From Streptomyces silaceus (lineage in GTDB: Bacteria; Actinomycetota; Actinomycetes; Streptomycetales; Streptomycetaceae), in NCBI RefSeq assembly GCF_001419745.1, contig NZ_LIRJ01000101.1, positions 1 to 64,000 on the forward strand: a stretch of 64,000 nucleotides of DNA, in the 5' to 3' direction. Position numbers and translations under genes: made by a program. Of this stretch, positions 1 to 7,800 are shown piece by piece. The notes beneath the pieces were generated by a model. It was given only the letters and a program-made list of their open reading frames with translations. It made no database searches and was not told the DNA's origin. The number at the start of each line of letters is the position of its first letter. The stretch's first letter is position 1.

Positions 1-10
1 GCCCCTGCCC

Positions 11-559
11 TCAATGACCCCGCGCCGCCCCGGCGCCCGGCGATCCCGCCGGAAGTCCCGCTCGTGCACGCGCTTGCCGCGCGGAGTCCTCCCGCGCGGC
101 CTGCTCGGGGTGGCGGCGCCGCCAGTAGGGGTTGTCGTGGGGCAGCTTGCTGGAGACCCGTCCGTACATGCCGAACGTCAGGATCATCAGCCCCATCACG
201 AAGCTGAACACGACGTTGGACATGCCGAAGTCCAGGAAGTTCGCCGGACGGTCCAGGGTGAACACGTGATAGAAGCCGCTGATCAGGAACAGCGTCCCCA
301 CGGTCATGTTCAGGTTCGAGGCGAAGCCTCCTCCCACGATTCCCCCGACCACGAGGGCCGCCCCTACGGCCAGCGAAATGATGCTCAGGGCCGTGTTGGT
401 GGTCAGGCCGGCGACGCTCCCGCTGGTGCTGAACGGCGTCAGCGCGTCAGCCAGGCCGAGGCAGCCGAAGATGATGAGCACCACGCCACAGAAGGCGGCG
501 CCGTAGCGGTACACGCCTGCGAGGTGGTGATCAACGGGAAGTTCCTCCTGCAGCTTCAT
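11..559 (-). CDS. DUF4383-like four-helix membrane protein
   Basis: The protein has 182 residues. I chose the ATG at 559 because a GGAGAC ribosome site lies just upstream, whereas the longer open frame adds an Arg-rich stretch unlike this family. Four hydrophobic segments are visible, at about residues 15-40, 50-75, 78-100 and 108-130. The motif FYHVFTLDRPANFLDFG between the third and fourth segments is typical of DUF4383 proteins. The C-terminal 50 residues are charged and probably cytoplasmic. No catalytic motif is present and no function is known for the family. It stands alone, with its 3' end at the window edge. Confidence 0.75.
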   Translation of the reverse strand: MKLQEELPVDHHLAGVYRYGAAFCGVVLIIFGCLGLADALTPFSTSGSVAGLTTNTALSIISLAVGAALVVGGIVGGGFASNLNMTVGTLFLISGFYHVFTLDRPANFLDFGMSNVVFSFVMGLMILTFGMYGRVSSKLPHDNPYWRRRHPEQAAREDSARQARARAGLPAGSPGAGAARGH

Positions 560-757
560 CTCGGTCTCCTTCCGCCGGCCGCCCGGCTGGTAGCGAAGGG
601 CTGTGGCGGCATGGGACCCGCATCGGGCCTGCCACCACCCGCGCACACTGGTCCGCAATGTGCGTCATGACCGTTTCCGGCGGATCTGGCTCAGCGGATG
701 CACGGCCGCCCGAAATCCTGGACGGCCGCCTGCGCCGTCTCGGCTGCGGCCCCGCGG

Positions 758-1498
758 TCAGGCCTGCGCGGTGGGGCGGACGACGATCTCGCTGACGTCG
801 ACGCCCTCGGGCTGTTCGATCGCGTAGCCGATGGCGGAGGCGACCGCGCAGGGCGGCATGGCGATCGCATCGCGCTGCTCGGTCAACGCGGCCGCGACCT
901 CGGGGCCGGCTCCCTTGCCGACGCCCTCGGTGTTGGTGAAGCCGGGCGAGACGAGGGTGACGCGCAGGTCGGGCCCCGATTCCTGCCGGAGGCCCTCGGT
1001 GAGCACCTTCACCGCCGCCTTGGTGGCCGCGTAGACCCCTTGGGGGGACTTGACGACGTAGGCCGCGGTGGAGGCGACGTTGACGAACTGGCCGGAGCCC
1101 TGTCGGCGGAAGACGGGCAGGGCCGCCCCGATGCCGTTCAGCAAGCCGGTGATGTGGGTGGCGACCATGGCGTCCCAGTCGTCCTGGCGCAGCTCGTCGA
1201 ACGGCGAGACGGCCATCGTGCCCGCATTGGACACGAGGACGTCGAGCCGGCCGTACTGACTCAGGGCAGTACGCGTCAGGCGCTGGAGGTCCTCACGACG
1301 TGTGACATCGACGACCAGGCCGGTGGCGGTGCCTCCCTTGGCCGTGATGCTGTCCACGACAGCGTTCAGCCGGCCCTCGCGCCGGGCTCCGAGCACGAGC
1401 CGGGCACCCTTCTCGGCGAGGTAGACCGCGGTCGCCTCGCCGATGCCGCTGCTGGCACCTGTGATCGCGATGACCTTGCCGTGGATACCCGACATCAT
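758..1498 (-). CDS. SDR family NAD(P)-dependent oxidoreductase
   Basis: This 246-residue protein is a classical short-chain dehydrogenase. The cofactor-binding glycine motif TGASSGIG is at residues 13-20, the NAG motif at 91-93, and the catalytic Ser143, Tyr156 and Lys160 are in place (YAATK). Length is normal for the family. The substrate cannot be read from the sequence. The start has two consecutive ATG codons preceded by AAGGAAG. The gene is divergent from the TetR gene at 1711, and the interval holds two TetR-type palindromes, so it is very likely the TetR protein's target. Such pairs usually respond to small electrophiles or antibiotics, but the inducer here is unknown. Confidence 0.93.
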   Translation of the reverse strand: MMSGIHGKVIAITGASSGIGEATAVYLAEKGARLVLGARREGRLNAVVDSITAKGGTATGLVVDVTRREDLQRLTRTALSQYGRLDVLVSNAGTMAVSPFDELRQDDWDAMVATHITGLLNGIGAALPVFRRQGSGQFVNVASTAAYVVKSPQGVYAATKAAVKVLTEGLRQESGPDLRVTLVSPGFTNTEGVGKGAGPEVAAALTEQRDAIAMPPCAVASAIGYAIEQPEGVDVSEIVVRPTAQA

Positions 1499-1529
1499 CA
1501 GCTTCCTTTCGCGGGGCGACGGGGCCGCG

Positions 1530-1577
1530 GGATTGCGCGATTCCCGGATTGCGGGATTCCCGAGTTGCGGGATTCCG
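1530..1577. repeat. Three 16-bp imperfect tandem repeats
   Basis: Three adjacent copies of a 16-base unit close to GGATTGCGGGATTCCC lie just upstream of the SDR start, followed by a partial fourth (GGGATTGCCGAG). They fall within the probable 5' untranslated region of the SDR gene. No function is evident; they resemble other short intergenic arrays in this window. Confidence 0.7.
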
Positions 1578-1620
1578 GGATTGCCGAGTGTGCGCGGGCC
1601 CCGTGCGGTGACCTACAGTG

Positions 1621-1674
1621 CAAGTGGGGGTGCCCCCACTTGACTCGATGCTAAGTGGGGGCTCCTCCGCTTAA
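1621..1674. promoter_or_regulatory. Two TetR-type operators between SDR and TetR genes
   Basis: Two related dyads lie in the divergent interval. The first (1621-1642) is perfect: AAGTGGGGG, two central bases, CCCCCACTT, extended by one more pair. The second (1652-1673) reads AAGTGGGGG, CT, CCTCCGCTT, with two mismatches in its right arm. The form, nine-base arms around a two-base centre, is common for TetR proteins that control a divergent SDR gene in Streptomyces. The 3' site starts 37 bases before the tetR start codon. Autoregulation and repression of the SDR gene are inferred. Confidence 0.8.
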
Positions 1675-1710
1675 CAAGGCGAGGATCTCCGCACAGGAAG
1701 GCGAGCACGG

Positions 1711-2283
1711 ATGACTGACGGAGGGCTTCGCCCGTTGCGGGCCGACGCACGGCGCAACCGAGAGAAGATCCTCACGGCTGCCGTACGCGTGTTCACGACG
1801 GAGGGGTTGGACGCGCACCTGGAGCGCATCGCCAAGGAGGCGGGCGTAGGGAGTGCCACTCTCTATCGCAACTTCCCCACGCGAGAGGTCCTGATCGAGG
1901 CGGTGTACCGCAACGAGGTCGCCCACCTGTGCGACGCGGCCCCCGCCCTGCTCGCGCAGAAGCCACCTGTAGAGGCCCTGCGCGCGTGGACCCGCCTCTT
2001 CCTGGACTACGTCACCGCCAAGTACGGCATGATCGACGCCCTGCGCGCCATCGCCGCGACGGGCAGCAATCCCTATGGTCACAGCCGGGAGATGATCCAG
2101 GCCGCCATCACCTCGCTCATGGACGCCTGCACGGCCGCCGGCGCGATCCGTACCGATATCCGGCCCACCGACATCAGCGCCGCACTGGAGGGCATCGCTC
2201 TCACCTCGGCGGGCGCCGAACACCGACAGCAAGCAGAGCGCCTGCTCGACCTCACGTTGGATGGCCTCACGATCCGCCCATGA
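1711..2283 (+). CDS. TetR/AcrR family transcriptional regulator
   Basis: This 190-residue protein has an N-terminal TetR DNA-binding domain. The helix-turn-helix spans about residues 16-62 and includes the hallmark GVGSATLYRNFPTREVL, followed by an all-helical ligand-binding half. The start ATG follows an AGGAAGG ribosome site. It is divergent from the SDR gene and faces two palindromes matching TetR operator form, so it most likely represses itself and the SDR gene until a ligand binds. The ligand is unknown. Confidence 0.93.
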   Translation: MTDGGLRPLRADARRNREKILTAAVRVFTTEGLDAHLERIAKEAGVGSATLYRNFPTREVLIEAVYRNEVAHLCDAAPALLAQKPPVEALRAWTRLFLDYVTAKYGMIDALRAIAATGSNPYGHSREMIQAAITSLMDACTAAGAIRTDIRPTDISAALEGIALTSAGAEHRQQAERLLDLTLDGLTIRP

Positions 2284-2298
2284 GGACACACCTGTGCG

Positions 2299-2730
2299 GT
2301 GCTGAACGGCGCAATCTCCACCAGGCGTGAGTGCAGTGCGCGACGCGTCGCTACCGTGGGCGACACCACCGCCGCTCAGCCCGGGTGGGCCTACTCCACC
2401 GCCCTGACCGGTACATACCTGTTCGCCAGTTGGGGCCTTTCAGTCTCCGCTACCTCCAGTCAGCCGCTCGCCTTCGCCGGTTCCGAACGCTGCGACGGCT
2501 CCGGCCCTCGGAAAGGGATCTCGCCCCCCAGCCTCAACGGCACGATTACCCGTGACAGTTCGTTTACCGGGACCCGCACCATCGCCAAGAACTGCACCGG
2601 CACCCTCACCGTCGGCGCCTCCCTCCACTTCGATCTCTACATCGCGCCCAGCGGAGACTCCTTCGCCTACGTCCAGACCGACCCCGGTTCCGTCAGCGCC
2701 ACCACCGAACAGCGCGCCACCCGCGTCTGA
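2299..2730 (+). pseudogene. Remnant of a secreted beta-rich hypothetical protein
   Basis: This 143-codon frame ends in a sequence (HFDLYIAPSGDSFAYVQTDP) that looks like the C-terminal half of small secreted Streptomyces proteins built from GTY/TGT beta strands, with paired cysteines such as KNCTGT. The expected signal peptide is absent: the first 35 codons are polar and look like non-coding sequence. I infer a 5'-truncated gene. A functional protein from an internal start cannot be excluded, but no convincing ribosome site is visible. Confidence 0.4.
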
Positions 2731-2747
2731 AACGCAGACGGATGGAA

Positions 2748-2774
2748 GGGCACGTCCGCTGAACGGACGTGCCC
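2748..2774 (+). terminator. Intrinsic terminator hairpin
   Basis: A perfect 11-bp stem (GGGCACGTCCG pairing with CGGACGTGCCC) encloses a 5-base loop, shortly after the stop at 2730. It lacks a T-tract, which is usual in Streptomyces. It could serve the plus-strand remnant and also the minus-strand gene that ends at 2847. Confidence 0.7.
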
Positions 2775-2830
2775 TGGCGCACGTCAAGGAGAGGGTCGGC
2801 GGCTCGCAGCAGGCGACTCCTTTCCCGATC

Positions 2831-2853
2831 GGCTATCGGCTATCGGCTATCGG
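2831..2853. repeat. 7-bp tandem repeat, three copies
   Basis: GGCTATC occurs three times in a row directly before the 3' end of the minus-strand gene at 2847 and overlaps its stop region. This is slippage-prone sequence with no known role. Confidence 0.7.
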
Positions 2854-4001
2854 CCAGGCCGCTTCGGCCGTACGAAGGGAGGCAGCGCGTCCACTCGGCA
2901 CAGTGCCGCCGGTGCGCCGTCGCGGCAGATGCCCTCGTCGGCCAGGGCCGCCCACTCCGGGCGCCAGGCGGGCGCCCGGGCAGCCATCTCGGCCCGGACC
3001 GTGCCCGGCAGGGCCGCGACCAGACTCCGCGTGGCAGGCCACCAGTGCGGCAGGCAGTCGTAGGCCCGCTCCACCGTGCTGCCGTCCTCGGTCACCGTCA
3101 CCCGCATGTACAACCAGCGACCGCTCTCCTGGTCGGCCTCCGCCTCCCGCACCGCGGTCAGCAGCTCCAGTACCTCACCGAACAGGCGTCGGCGCAGCAC
3201 GTCCTGGAACCCGTCCTGTCCCTGCCCGTAGTGCGGGTCCCTGCTGTCGACGAAGGCCGCCGCCAGGACCGTGCGCCCCTCTTCCGGTACGCCGTGGTCC
3301 CGTACCCATTCCACCAACCGCTCCCGCTGCGCCGCGCCGCCCGGCGGCTCCGCGCGATCCCGCTCGGCAGCGCCCCTCATTCCCGCAGCGAGGACCGCGG
3401 CGTGCTGCTCCGGCAGATCGCACGGCACCCTCCGGTCCGACGGCTCCCCCTGGCCCGCCGGCAGCACCGGCCGATCGGCGAACGAGGCGGCAGCCGCACG
3501 GCCGTGCGCCGCCCTGCTGTCGGCCACCCGAGCCGGATCGGCACCGTCGTCCACCAGAGCCGCGCAGACCTGCTCGACCGGATCGTCGTCCACCGGCACG
3601 ATGCTGCCCACGCCGTCGTCGTGCGCTTCCGGAGGGTACGGTGCGTGCGCCCATGCGCCGCCGTCCCACCAGTACACGAAGCCGACGACTTCCGTGGTGA
3701 TGAGGCGTTCCAACCACGGCCACGGCAGCCAGGCCGGGCCGCCTGCCAACAGGTCCAGGGGCGGGCTCAGGCTGATCGTGTCGCTGTAGTCGTTGTCCAG
3801 GCCGTACATGACGGCTCGTCCGCCCTCGACCCAGGACAGGGCCCACCAACCGTTGCCCACGTCCTCGGAGCGCACTCCCACGCTGTCGACGGCGTAGTTG
3901 TGCTCGGGCAGCACCTGTTCCGTGCCCCAGGCGGCGAGGGTGGCCGCACGGTGCCACAGCACCTCGGGCGAAGGCAGTTCCGCCGCACGGTCGTTGCTCA
4001 T
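2847..4001 (-). CDS. Hypothetical protein, Trp-rich and acidic
   Basis: The product has 384 residues. I chose the ATG at 4001 (MSNDRAAELP), because the upstream extension is Cys/Arg-rich with poor codon bias. The protein is soluble, acidic and rich in Trp, for example NGWWALSWVEGGRAVMYGLD and YWWDGGAWAHAPYPP. It has no signal peptide, membrane segment or catalytic motif that I recognise. The N-terminal half resembles proteins that Streptomyces keeps as standalone hypotheticals, so I assign no function. It is divergent from the small gene at 4300. Confidence 0.7.
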   Translation of the reverse strand: MSNDRAAELPSPEVLWHRAATLAAWGTEQVLPEHNYAVDSVGVRSEDVGNGWWALSWVEGGRAVMYGLDNDYSDTISLSPPLDLLAGGPAWLPWPWLERLITTEVVGFVYWWDGGAWAHAPYPPEAHDDGVGSIVPVDDDPVEQVCAALVDDGADPARVADSRAAHGRAAAASFADRPVLPAGQGEPSDRRVPCDLPEQHAAVLAAGMRGAAERDRAEPPGGAAQRERLVEWVRDHGVPEEGRTVLAAAFVDSRDPHYGQGQDGFQDVLRRRLFGEVLELLTAVREAEADQESGRWLYMRVTVTEDGSTVERAYDCLPHWWPATRSLVAALPGTVRAEMAARAPAWRPEWAALADEGICRDGAPAALCRVDALPPFVRPKRPGR

Positions 4002-4299
4002 CGTGCACCACCCACGGCGGACACGGTCATGGGGCCGGAAAGCCTGGTTGTACGCATCGCAGCAGCGTACGCAGACACGCTGGGGCTCCGTGCTCCGGCT
4101 CCCGGCCCACGCGGGCACACCAGACGCCGATGCCAGGGGCTCCCCGGGCGTGGACACCACAGCTGGGGCAGGCCGGGTCGTCCCTCGCCATCACGGCATT
4201 CTCTGGCGCGCCGTGATGGCGGGCCCGCCTCACTCCGCGAATTCACTGGTCGACGACTATGCGTCTACGGTGGTCGACCGGGGCGACGGAGGGCTGCAC

Positions 4300-4635
4300 A
4301 TGATCGGCGCCGCCTCCTCGATGACCGGGGAGTGGGAGGCCGACTACCGCGTCCGGATACGCGGGCTGCCGGTGCACACCGCGGTGGACGATCTGCACCA
4401 CGCGATACGTGAAGCCGCCGCTGCGTACGGATGCCTGCACGCTGCGCGGACCCTGCGCCAGAAGCTGCCGGCGCTGTCGCCCGCGCAGGCCATCGAGTAC
4501 GCGCAAGGCTTGGCGGACGGGGAGGCCCCGGCGCACCTCGTGGCCGTCGCCACCGAAGAGCTCGTGAAGCCTCTCAACCCGGTGAGGGCCGTAGAGACCG
4601 TCCGGCACGGCACGCCGCCCAGCCCGCCCGACTGA
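4300..4635 (+). CDS. Small hypothetical protein
   Basis: The product has 111 residues from the ATG at 4300, which is preceded at optimal spacing by CGGAGGG. A longer in-frame start at 4216 has no such site. The sequence is mostly helical, with TAVDDLHHAIREAAAAYG and LSPAQAIEYAQGLADGE the clearest segments. There is no membrane segment or known motif. It is a single gene, followed by a tandem repeat and then the membrane protein at 4771. Function unknown. Confidence 0.6.
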   Translation: MIGAASSMTGEWEADYRVRIRGLPVHTAVDDLHHAIREAAAAYGCLHAARTLRQKLPALSPAQAIEYAQGLADGEAPAHLVAVATEELVKPLNPVRAVETVRHGTPPSPPD

Positions 4636-4640
4636 CCTTG

Positions 4641-4676
4641 GGCCGACGGGCCGACGGGCCGACGGGCCGACGGGCC
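4641..4676. repeat. 8-bp tandem repeat, four copies
   Basis: GGCCGACG is repeated four times, plus a half unit, immediately after the stop of the small gene. The copies are perfect, which suggests recent expansion by slippage. Confidence 0.85.
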
Positions 4677-4770
4677 GGGGAAAGCATCGGGACTCCCGAG
4701 CGGGCATCTCCACCCTCGATTCCACCCATGGGTCCAGGTGTCGCGAGCCGCATCGCAGCAGTCTGGGGGC

Positions 4771-5295
4771 ATGACAGCAACCGAGTGGATCGCCGACATC
4801 GCCCTCATCCTGATCGTCTTCCGGCAGCTGCGGGAGGACCGTCTCGACCACAAGACCTTCCTGCTCCCGCTGGGGATCGTGGCCTTCGTGGCGTACTCGT
4901 ACCTGGACTCCGTCCCCACCGCGGGCAACGACCTCGTCCTGATCGCGGCCCTGATGGCCGTGGGCGCCGCGCTCGGCATCGCCGGCGGCATCTACACCCG
5001 GATCCGCGCCCTCGACGGGCACCTCCTGATCAAGGCCGGTGCCGTGTCGGCGATCCTCTGGGTCGTGGGCATGGGAGCGCGGATGGGCTTCCAGATGTGG
5101 GTCGAGCACGACGGCGGCGCCGACGACGTCGCCCGTTTCAGCCTCGCGCACCACATCACCAGCCAGCAGGCATGGGTCTCTGCCTTCGTACTGATGGCTC
5201 TCACCGAAGTCGTCACTCGGGTGGCCACGATCTTCGTACGCAGCCGGGCCCTCAAGGCGACCCGCCCCGTGGCCGTCCTCGACCGTACGGCCTGA
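4771..5295 (+). CDS. DUF1453-like (CcdC-type) multi-pass membrane protein
   Basis: The 174-residue product starts at the ATG at 4771, preceded by GGGGG. About five membrane helices are visible, beginning with IADIALILIVFRQL. The opening helix, the conserved FRQLREDRLDHKTFLLPL and the central GGIYTRIRA loop fit DUF1453/CcdC-like proteins of actinomycetes. The gene ends 20 bases before the histidine kinase start, so it is probably cotranscribed with that two-component system and may be a membrane partner of the sensor. That partnership is inferred from position only. Confidence 0.7.
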   Translation: MTATEWIADIALILIVFRQLREDRLDHKTFLLPLGIVAFVAYSYLDSVPTAGNDLVLIAALMAVGAALGIAGGIYTRIRALDGHLLIKAGAVSAILWVVGMGARMGFQMWVEHDGGADDVARFSLAHHITSQQAWVSAFVLMALTEVVTRVATIFVRSRALKATRPVAVLDRTA

Positions 5296-5315
5296 CCGTG
5301 CAGTATGTTCGGCCC

Positions 5316-6509
5316 GTGCCCGCAGACCAGAGCGCCCCGCCCCTCAGCAAGGACACCGGCCAGGGGGCGGGACCGCGGCCCGTCCCCGGCCAGGACCCGC
5401 GCGTGCAGTGGGTGGTGACCCTCGCGGTCGTCGTCGTGGGCATGCTGACGATCCGGCCCATGGGTTTCAGCGGCCGGGGGCTGGCCGTGGCCGTCCTCTT
5501 CGTGGTCAACGCCGTGGCGCTGCTGGCCCGGCGCCTGCCCGAGCACAAGGTCTCCGCGCGCCTCGCCCTGATCTGGCTGACGCTCGGCATCGTCGCGGCG
5601 GCCGCCCTGATCGGCGTCAGCAGGAGCGGAACGAGTTACCTCTTCGCCTTCTTCCTCGCCGGTCACATCGGATACCGGCTGGAGACCAAGCCGGCACTCG
5701 TTCTCGCGGGATTCTGCAGTGTGCTCTGCGGCGCCGTCCTGTACTTCCGGCTCGGCCCGGGACACGACGTGTTGCCGTGGACGCTGGGGCTCACCGCCGG
5801 CGCCCCGGTCCTGGTCGGCATCGTCAACCGCACGCAGCGCCAGGCCGTACGGGCCGCGATCGAGGCGGCGGAGTCGGCCGAACGCGCCGCCCGGGCCGAG
5901 GCCCGCACCGCCGTGCTGACCGAGCGCAGCCGGATCGCCCGGGACGTGCACGACGTACTGGCGCACTCGCTCGCCGGGATCAACATGCAGCTGGAACTGG
6001 CCGACGCGCTGATCGACACCGGTGATCTGGAGAAGGTCCGGGAGGCCCACGGCAAGGCGCACGGCCTGGTCAAGGAGAGCCTGAAGCAGGCGCAGTGGAC
6101 CGTGCACACGCTGCGTGAGGACGCGCTGCCGCTGCTGGAGACCCTGACCGCGATGGTGGAATCCTCGGGTCACCGCGACGTTCTCACCGTCACCGGCACC
6201 GTACGCGACGTGCCGGCCCGGGCGGCCCAGTGTCTGCTGCGGATCGCCCAGGAGGCCCTCACCAACGCGGCTCGGCACGCTCCCGGGGGCGCCGTCGACG
6301 TCGAGCTGACGTTCGCCGTGGCATCGACCACACTGAGTATTCGCAACCGCCCCGCCACTCGTGAAGTGACCGCCGGTGTCGGCAGCGGGATGGGACTGAT
6401 CGGTATGCGCGAACGCGTCGCCCTGTTGGGCGGAACGGTCACCGCCGGCCCGGTCACCGAAGGGCCGCACCAGGGCGGCTGGCAAGTGGAGGCAGTGATC
6501 CCGGGATGA
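5316..6509 (+). CDS. Two-component sensor histidine kinase (NarL/DesK type)
   Basis: The protein is 397 residues from the GTG at 5316; a GTG at 5298 is an alternative and neither has a strong ribosome site. Four to six N-terminal membrane helices (about residues 30-165) are followed by a charged coiled linker. The HisKA_3 dimerisation helix has the motif ARDVHDVLAHSL with phospho-accepting His212. The ATP-binding domain shows the N box (EALTNAARHA) and the G box (GSGMGLIGMRERV). The start of the response regulator overlaps its stop by 4 bases, so the two form a system. The signal is unknown. Confidence 0.92.
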   Translation: MPADQSAPPLSKDTGQGAGPRPVPGQDPRVQWVVTLAVVVVGMLTIRPMGFSGRGLAVAVLFVVNAVALLARRLPEHKVSARLALIWLTLGIVAAAALIGVSRSGTSYLFAFFLAGHIGYRLETKPALVLAGFCSVLCGAVLYFRLGPGHDVLPWTLGLTAGAPVLVGIVNRTQRQAVRAAIEAAESAERAARAEARTAVLTERSRIARDVHDVLAHSLAGINMQLELADALIDTGDLEKVREAHGKAHGLVKESLKQAQWTVHTLREDALPLLETLTAMVESSGHRDVLTVTGTVRDVPARAAQCLLRIAQEALTNAARHAPGGAVDVELTFAVASTTLSIRNRPATREVTAGVGSGMGLIGMRERVALLGGTVTAGPVTEGPHQGGWQVEAVIPG

Positions 6510-7174
6510 GTGAACAGCCGGAGAAGCAGCAGCAGTTGCGGGTGGTCGTCGCCGACGACCAGGCCGCCGTCCGGGAGCCCCTCGCCGCGGTGCTCGCCCT
6601 GGTCGAGGACATCGACGTCGTCGCGGCCGCCGCGAACGGCGGCGAGGTGCTGACGGCTGTCGCCGCAGGGCCGGTGGACGTGGTGCTGATGGACCTGAGA
6701 ATGCCCGTGATGGACGGGATCGAGACGACACGCCGACTGGCCGAGGAACACCCGCAGGTGGCGGTGGTCGTCCTGACCACCTTCGCCGACGACGACTCGA
6801 TCCTGGGCGCGCTGGCCGCGGGAGCCCGCGGATACCTGACCAAGAACGCGGGACGCCAGGACATCACCCGCGCGATCCGGGCCGCGGCCGCCGGTCAGTC
6901 CGTACTCGACCGCGAGGTCCAGGACCGCCTGCTCGCCACCGTCAGGACCAAGGCACCCGCGCCGGGGCAGACCGCCCTGCCCCAGGACCTCACACCCCGC
7001 GAACGCGAAGTGCTCGCGCTCATCGGGCAGGGCCTGCCCAACCGGGGCATCGCCGAGAAGCTCTTCATCAGCGAGGCCACGGTCAAGACGCACATCAACA
7101 ACCTGTTCGCCAAGGCGGACATCCGCGACCGCGCGGACGCCGTCCGCCGGGCCATCGCAGCGGGCCTCGCGTGA
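6506..7174 (+). CDS. LuxR/NarL family response regulator
   Basis: This 222-residue protein has a receiver domain with acidic Asp17/Asp18, phospho-accepting Asp63 (LMDLRMPVMDG), Thr91 and Lys113. A LuxR-type HTH follows at about residues 160-222 (LTPREREVLALIGQGLPNRG, then SEATVKTHINNLF). It overlaps the upstream kinase by ATGA and the downstream gene by GTGA, so translation of the set is coupled. It should be phosphorylated by the kinase at 5316 and then bind DNA; its targets are unknown. Confidence 0.95.
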   Translation: MSEQPEKQQQLRVVVADDQAAVREPLAAVLALVEDIDVVAAAANGGEVLTAVAAGPVDVVLMDLRMPVMDGIETTRRLAEEHPQVAVVVLTTFADDDSILGALAAGARGYLTKNAGRQDITRAIRAAAAGQSVLDREVQDRLLATVRTKAPAPGQTALPQDLTPREREVLALIGQGLPNRGIAEKLFISEATVKTHINNLFAKADIRDRADAVRRAIAAGLA

Positions 7175-7725
7175 CCGGCAGCCCGGCAGCGGACAGCCCC
7201 GCAGAGGCAGACCGGGAGCAGCTGATCGCCGCGGCGGCCATCGGGCTTCAGGACCGTGCCGCTCTCTGGAGCACGGGCGAGACCGGCGCAGCCGACGTCG
7301 TCGCTGCCGCCTGTGATGCGCTCGTTGCCGGGCTGGACAGTCCTGCGCTGCGGATCTTGGCGGCGTGCACGCGCGCGGAGGCGGATTACGACGTACCCGA
7401 TCTCCTGCCCCCGGCACTCGACGAACTGGGCCTCACCCTCCACACAGGGGACAGCGTCGACGGGCGGGAGGCGGCCGTACGAGCGCTTGCCGCCCGGATG
7501 TTGGCCGGCGAGCTGACGGCACGCGAGCTGGTCTGGCGGATCCACCAACACTTCGGGCACGAACTGCCTCTGGCCGGACGACTGGTCGAGCTGGACGACG
7601 AGTACGACGCCCTCGAATACAGCGACGGGACACCGGCGCAGATCGACGCCGAGGTCACGGCCGAAGCTCGGCGGCTGGTCCGGCGTCCTCGCGCTCCGGC
7701 CGAACCCAGGGATGAGCCGTGCTGA
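7171..7725 (+). CDS. Hypothetical protein translationally coupled to a two-component system
   Basis: The 184-residue soluble product starts at a GTG whose GTGA overlaps the response-regulator stop. It is mainly helical and acidic, with segments such as DREQLIAAAAIGLQDRAALW and TARELVWRIHQHFGHELPLA. The middle part looks like the small actinobacterial proteins that pair a charge-rich helix with a VELDDEYDALEY acidic motif. No enzymatic motif is visible. Coupling implies a stoichiometric role with the regulator, but this is inference. Confidence 0.75.
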   Translation: MTGSPAADSPAEADREQLIAAAAIGLQDRAALWSTGETGAADVVAAACDALVAGLDSPALRILAACTRAEADYDVPDLLPPALDELGLTLHTGDSVDGREAAVRALAARMLAGELTARELVWRIHQHFGHELPLAGRLVELDDEYDALEYSDGTPAQIDAEVTAEARRLVRRPRAPAEPRDEPC

Positions 7726-7800
7726 GGCAAGCCGGTGGCCCCGGGAGCAGGCTGAAGAACCTTGGGGCCGCCGCCAGAGGCAGCCGTCTACCCTCTCGTC

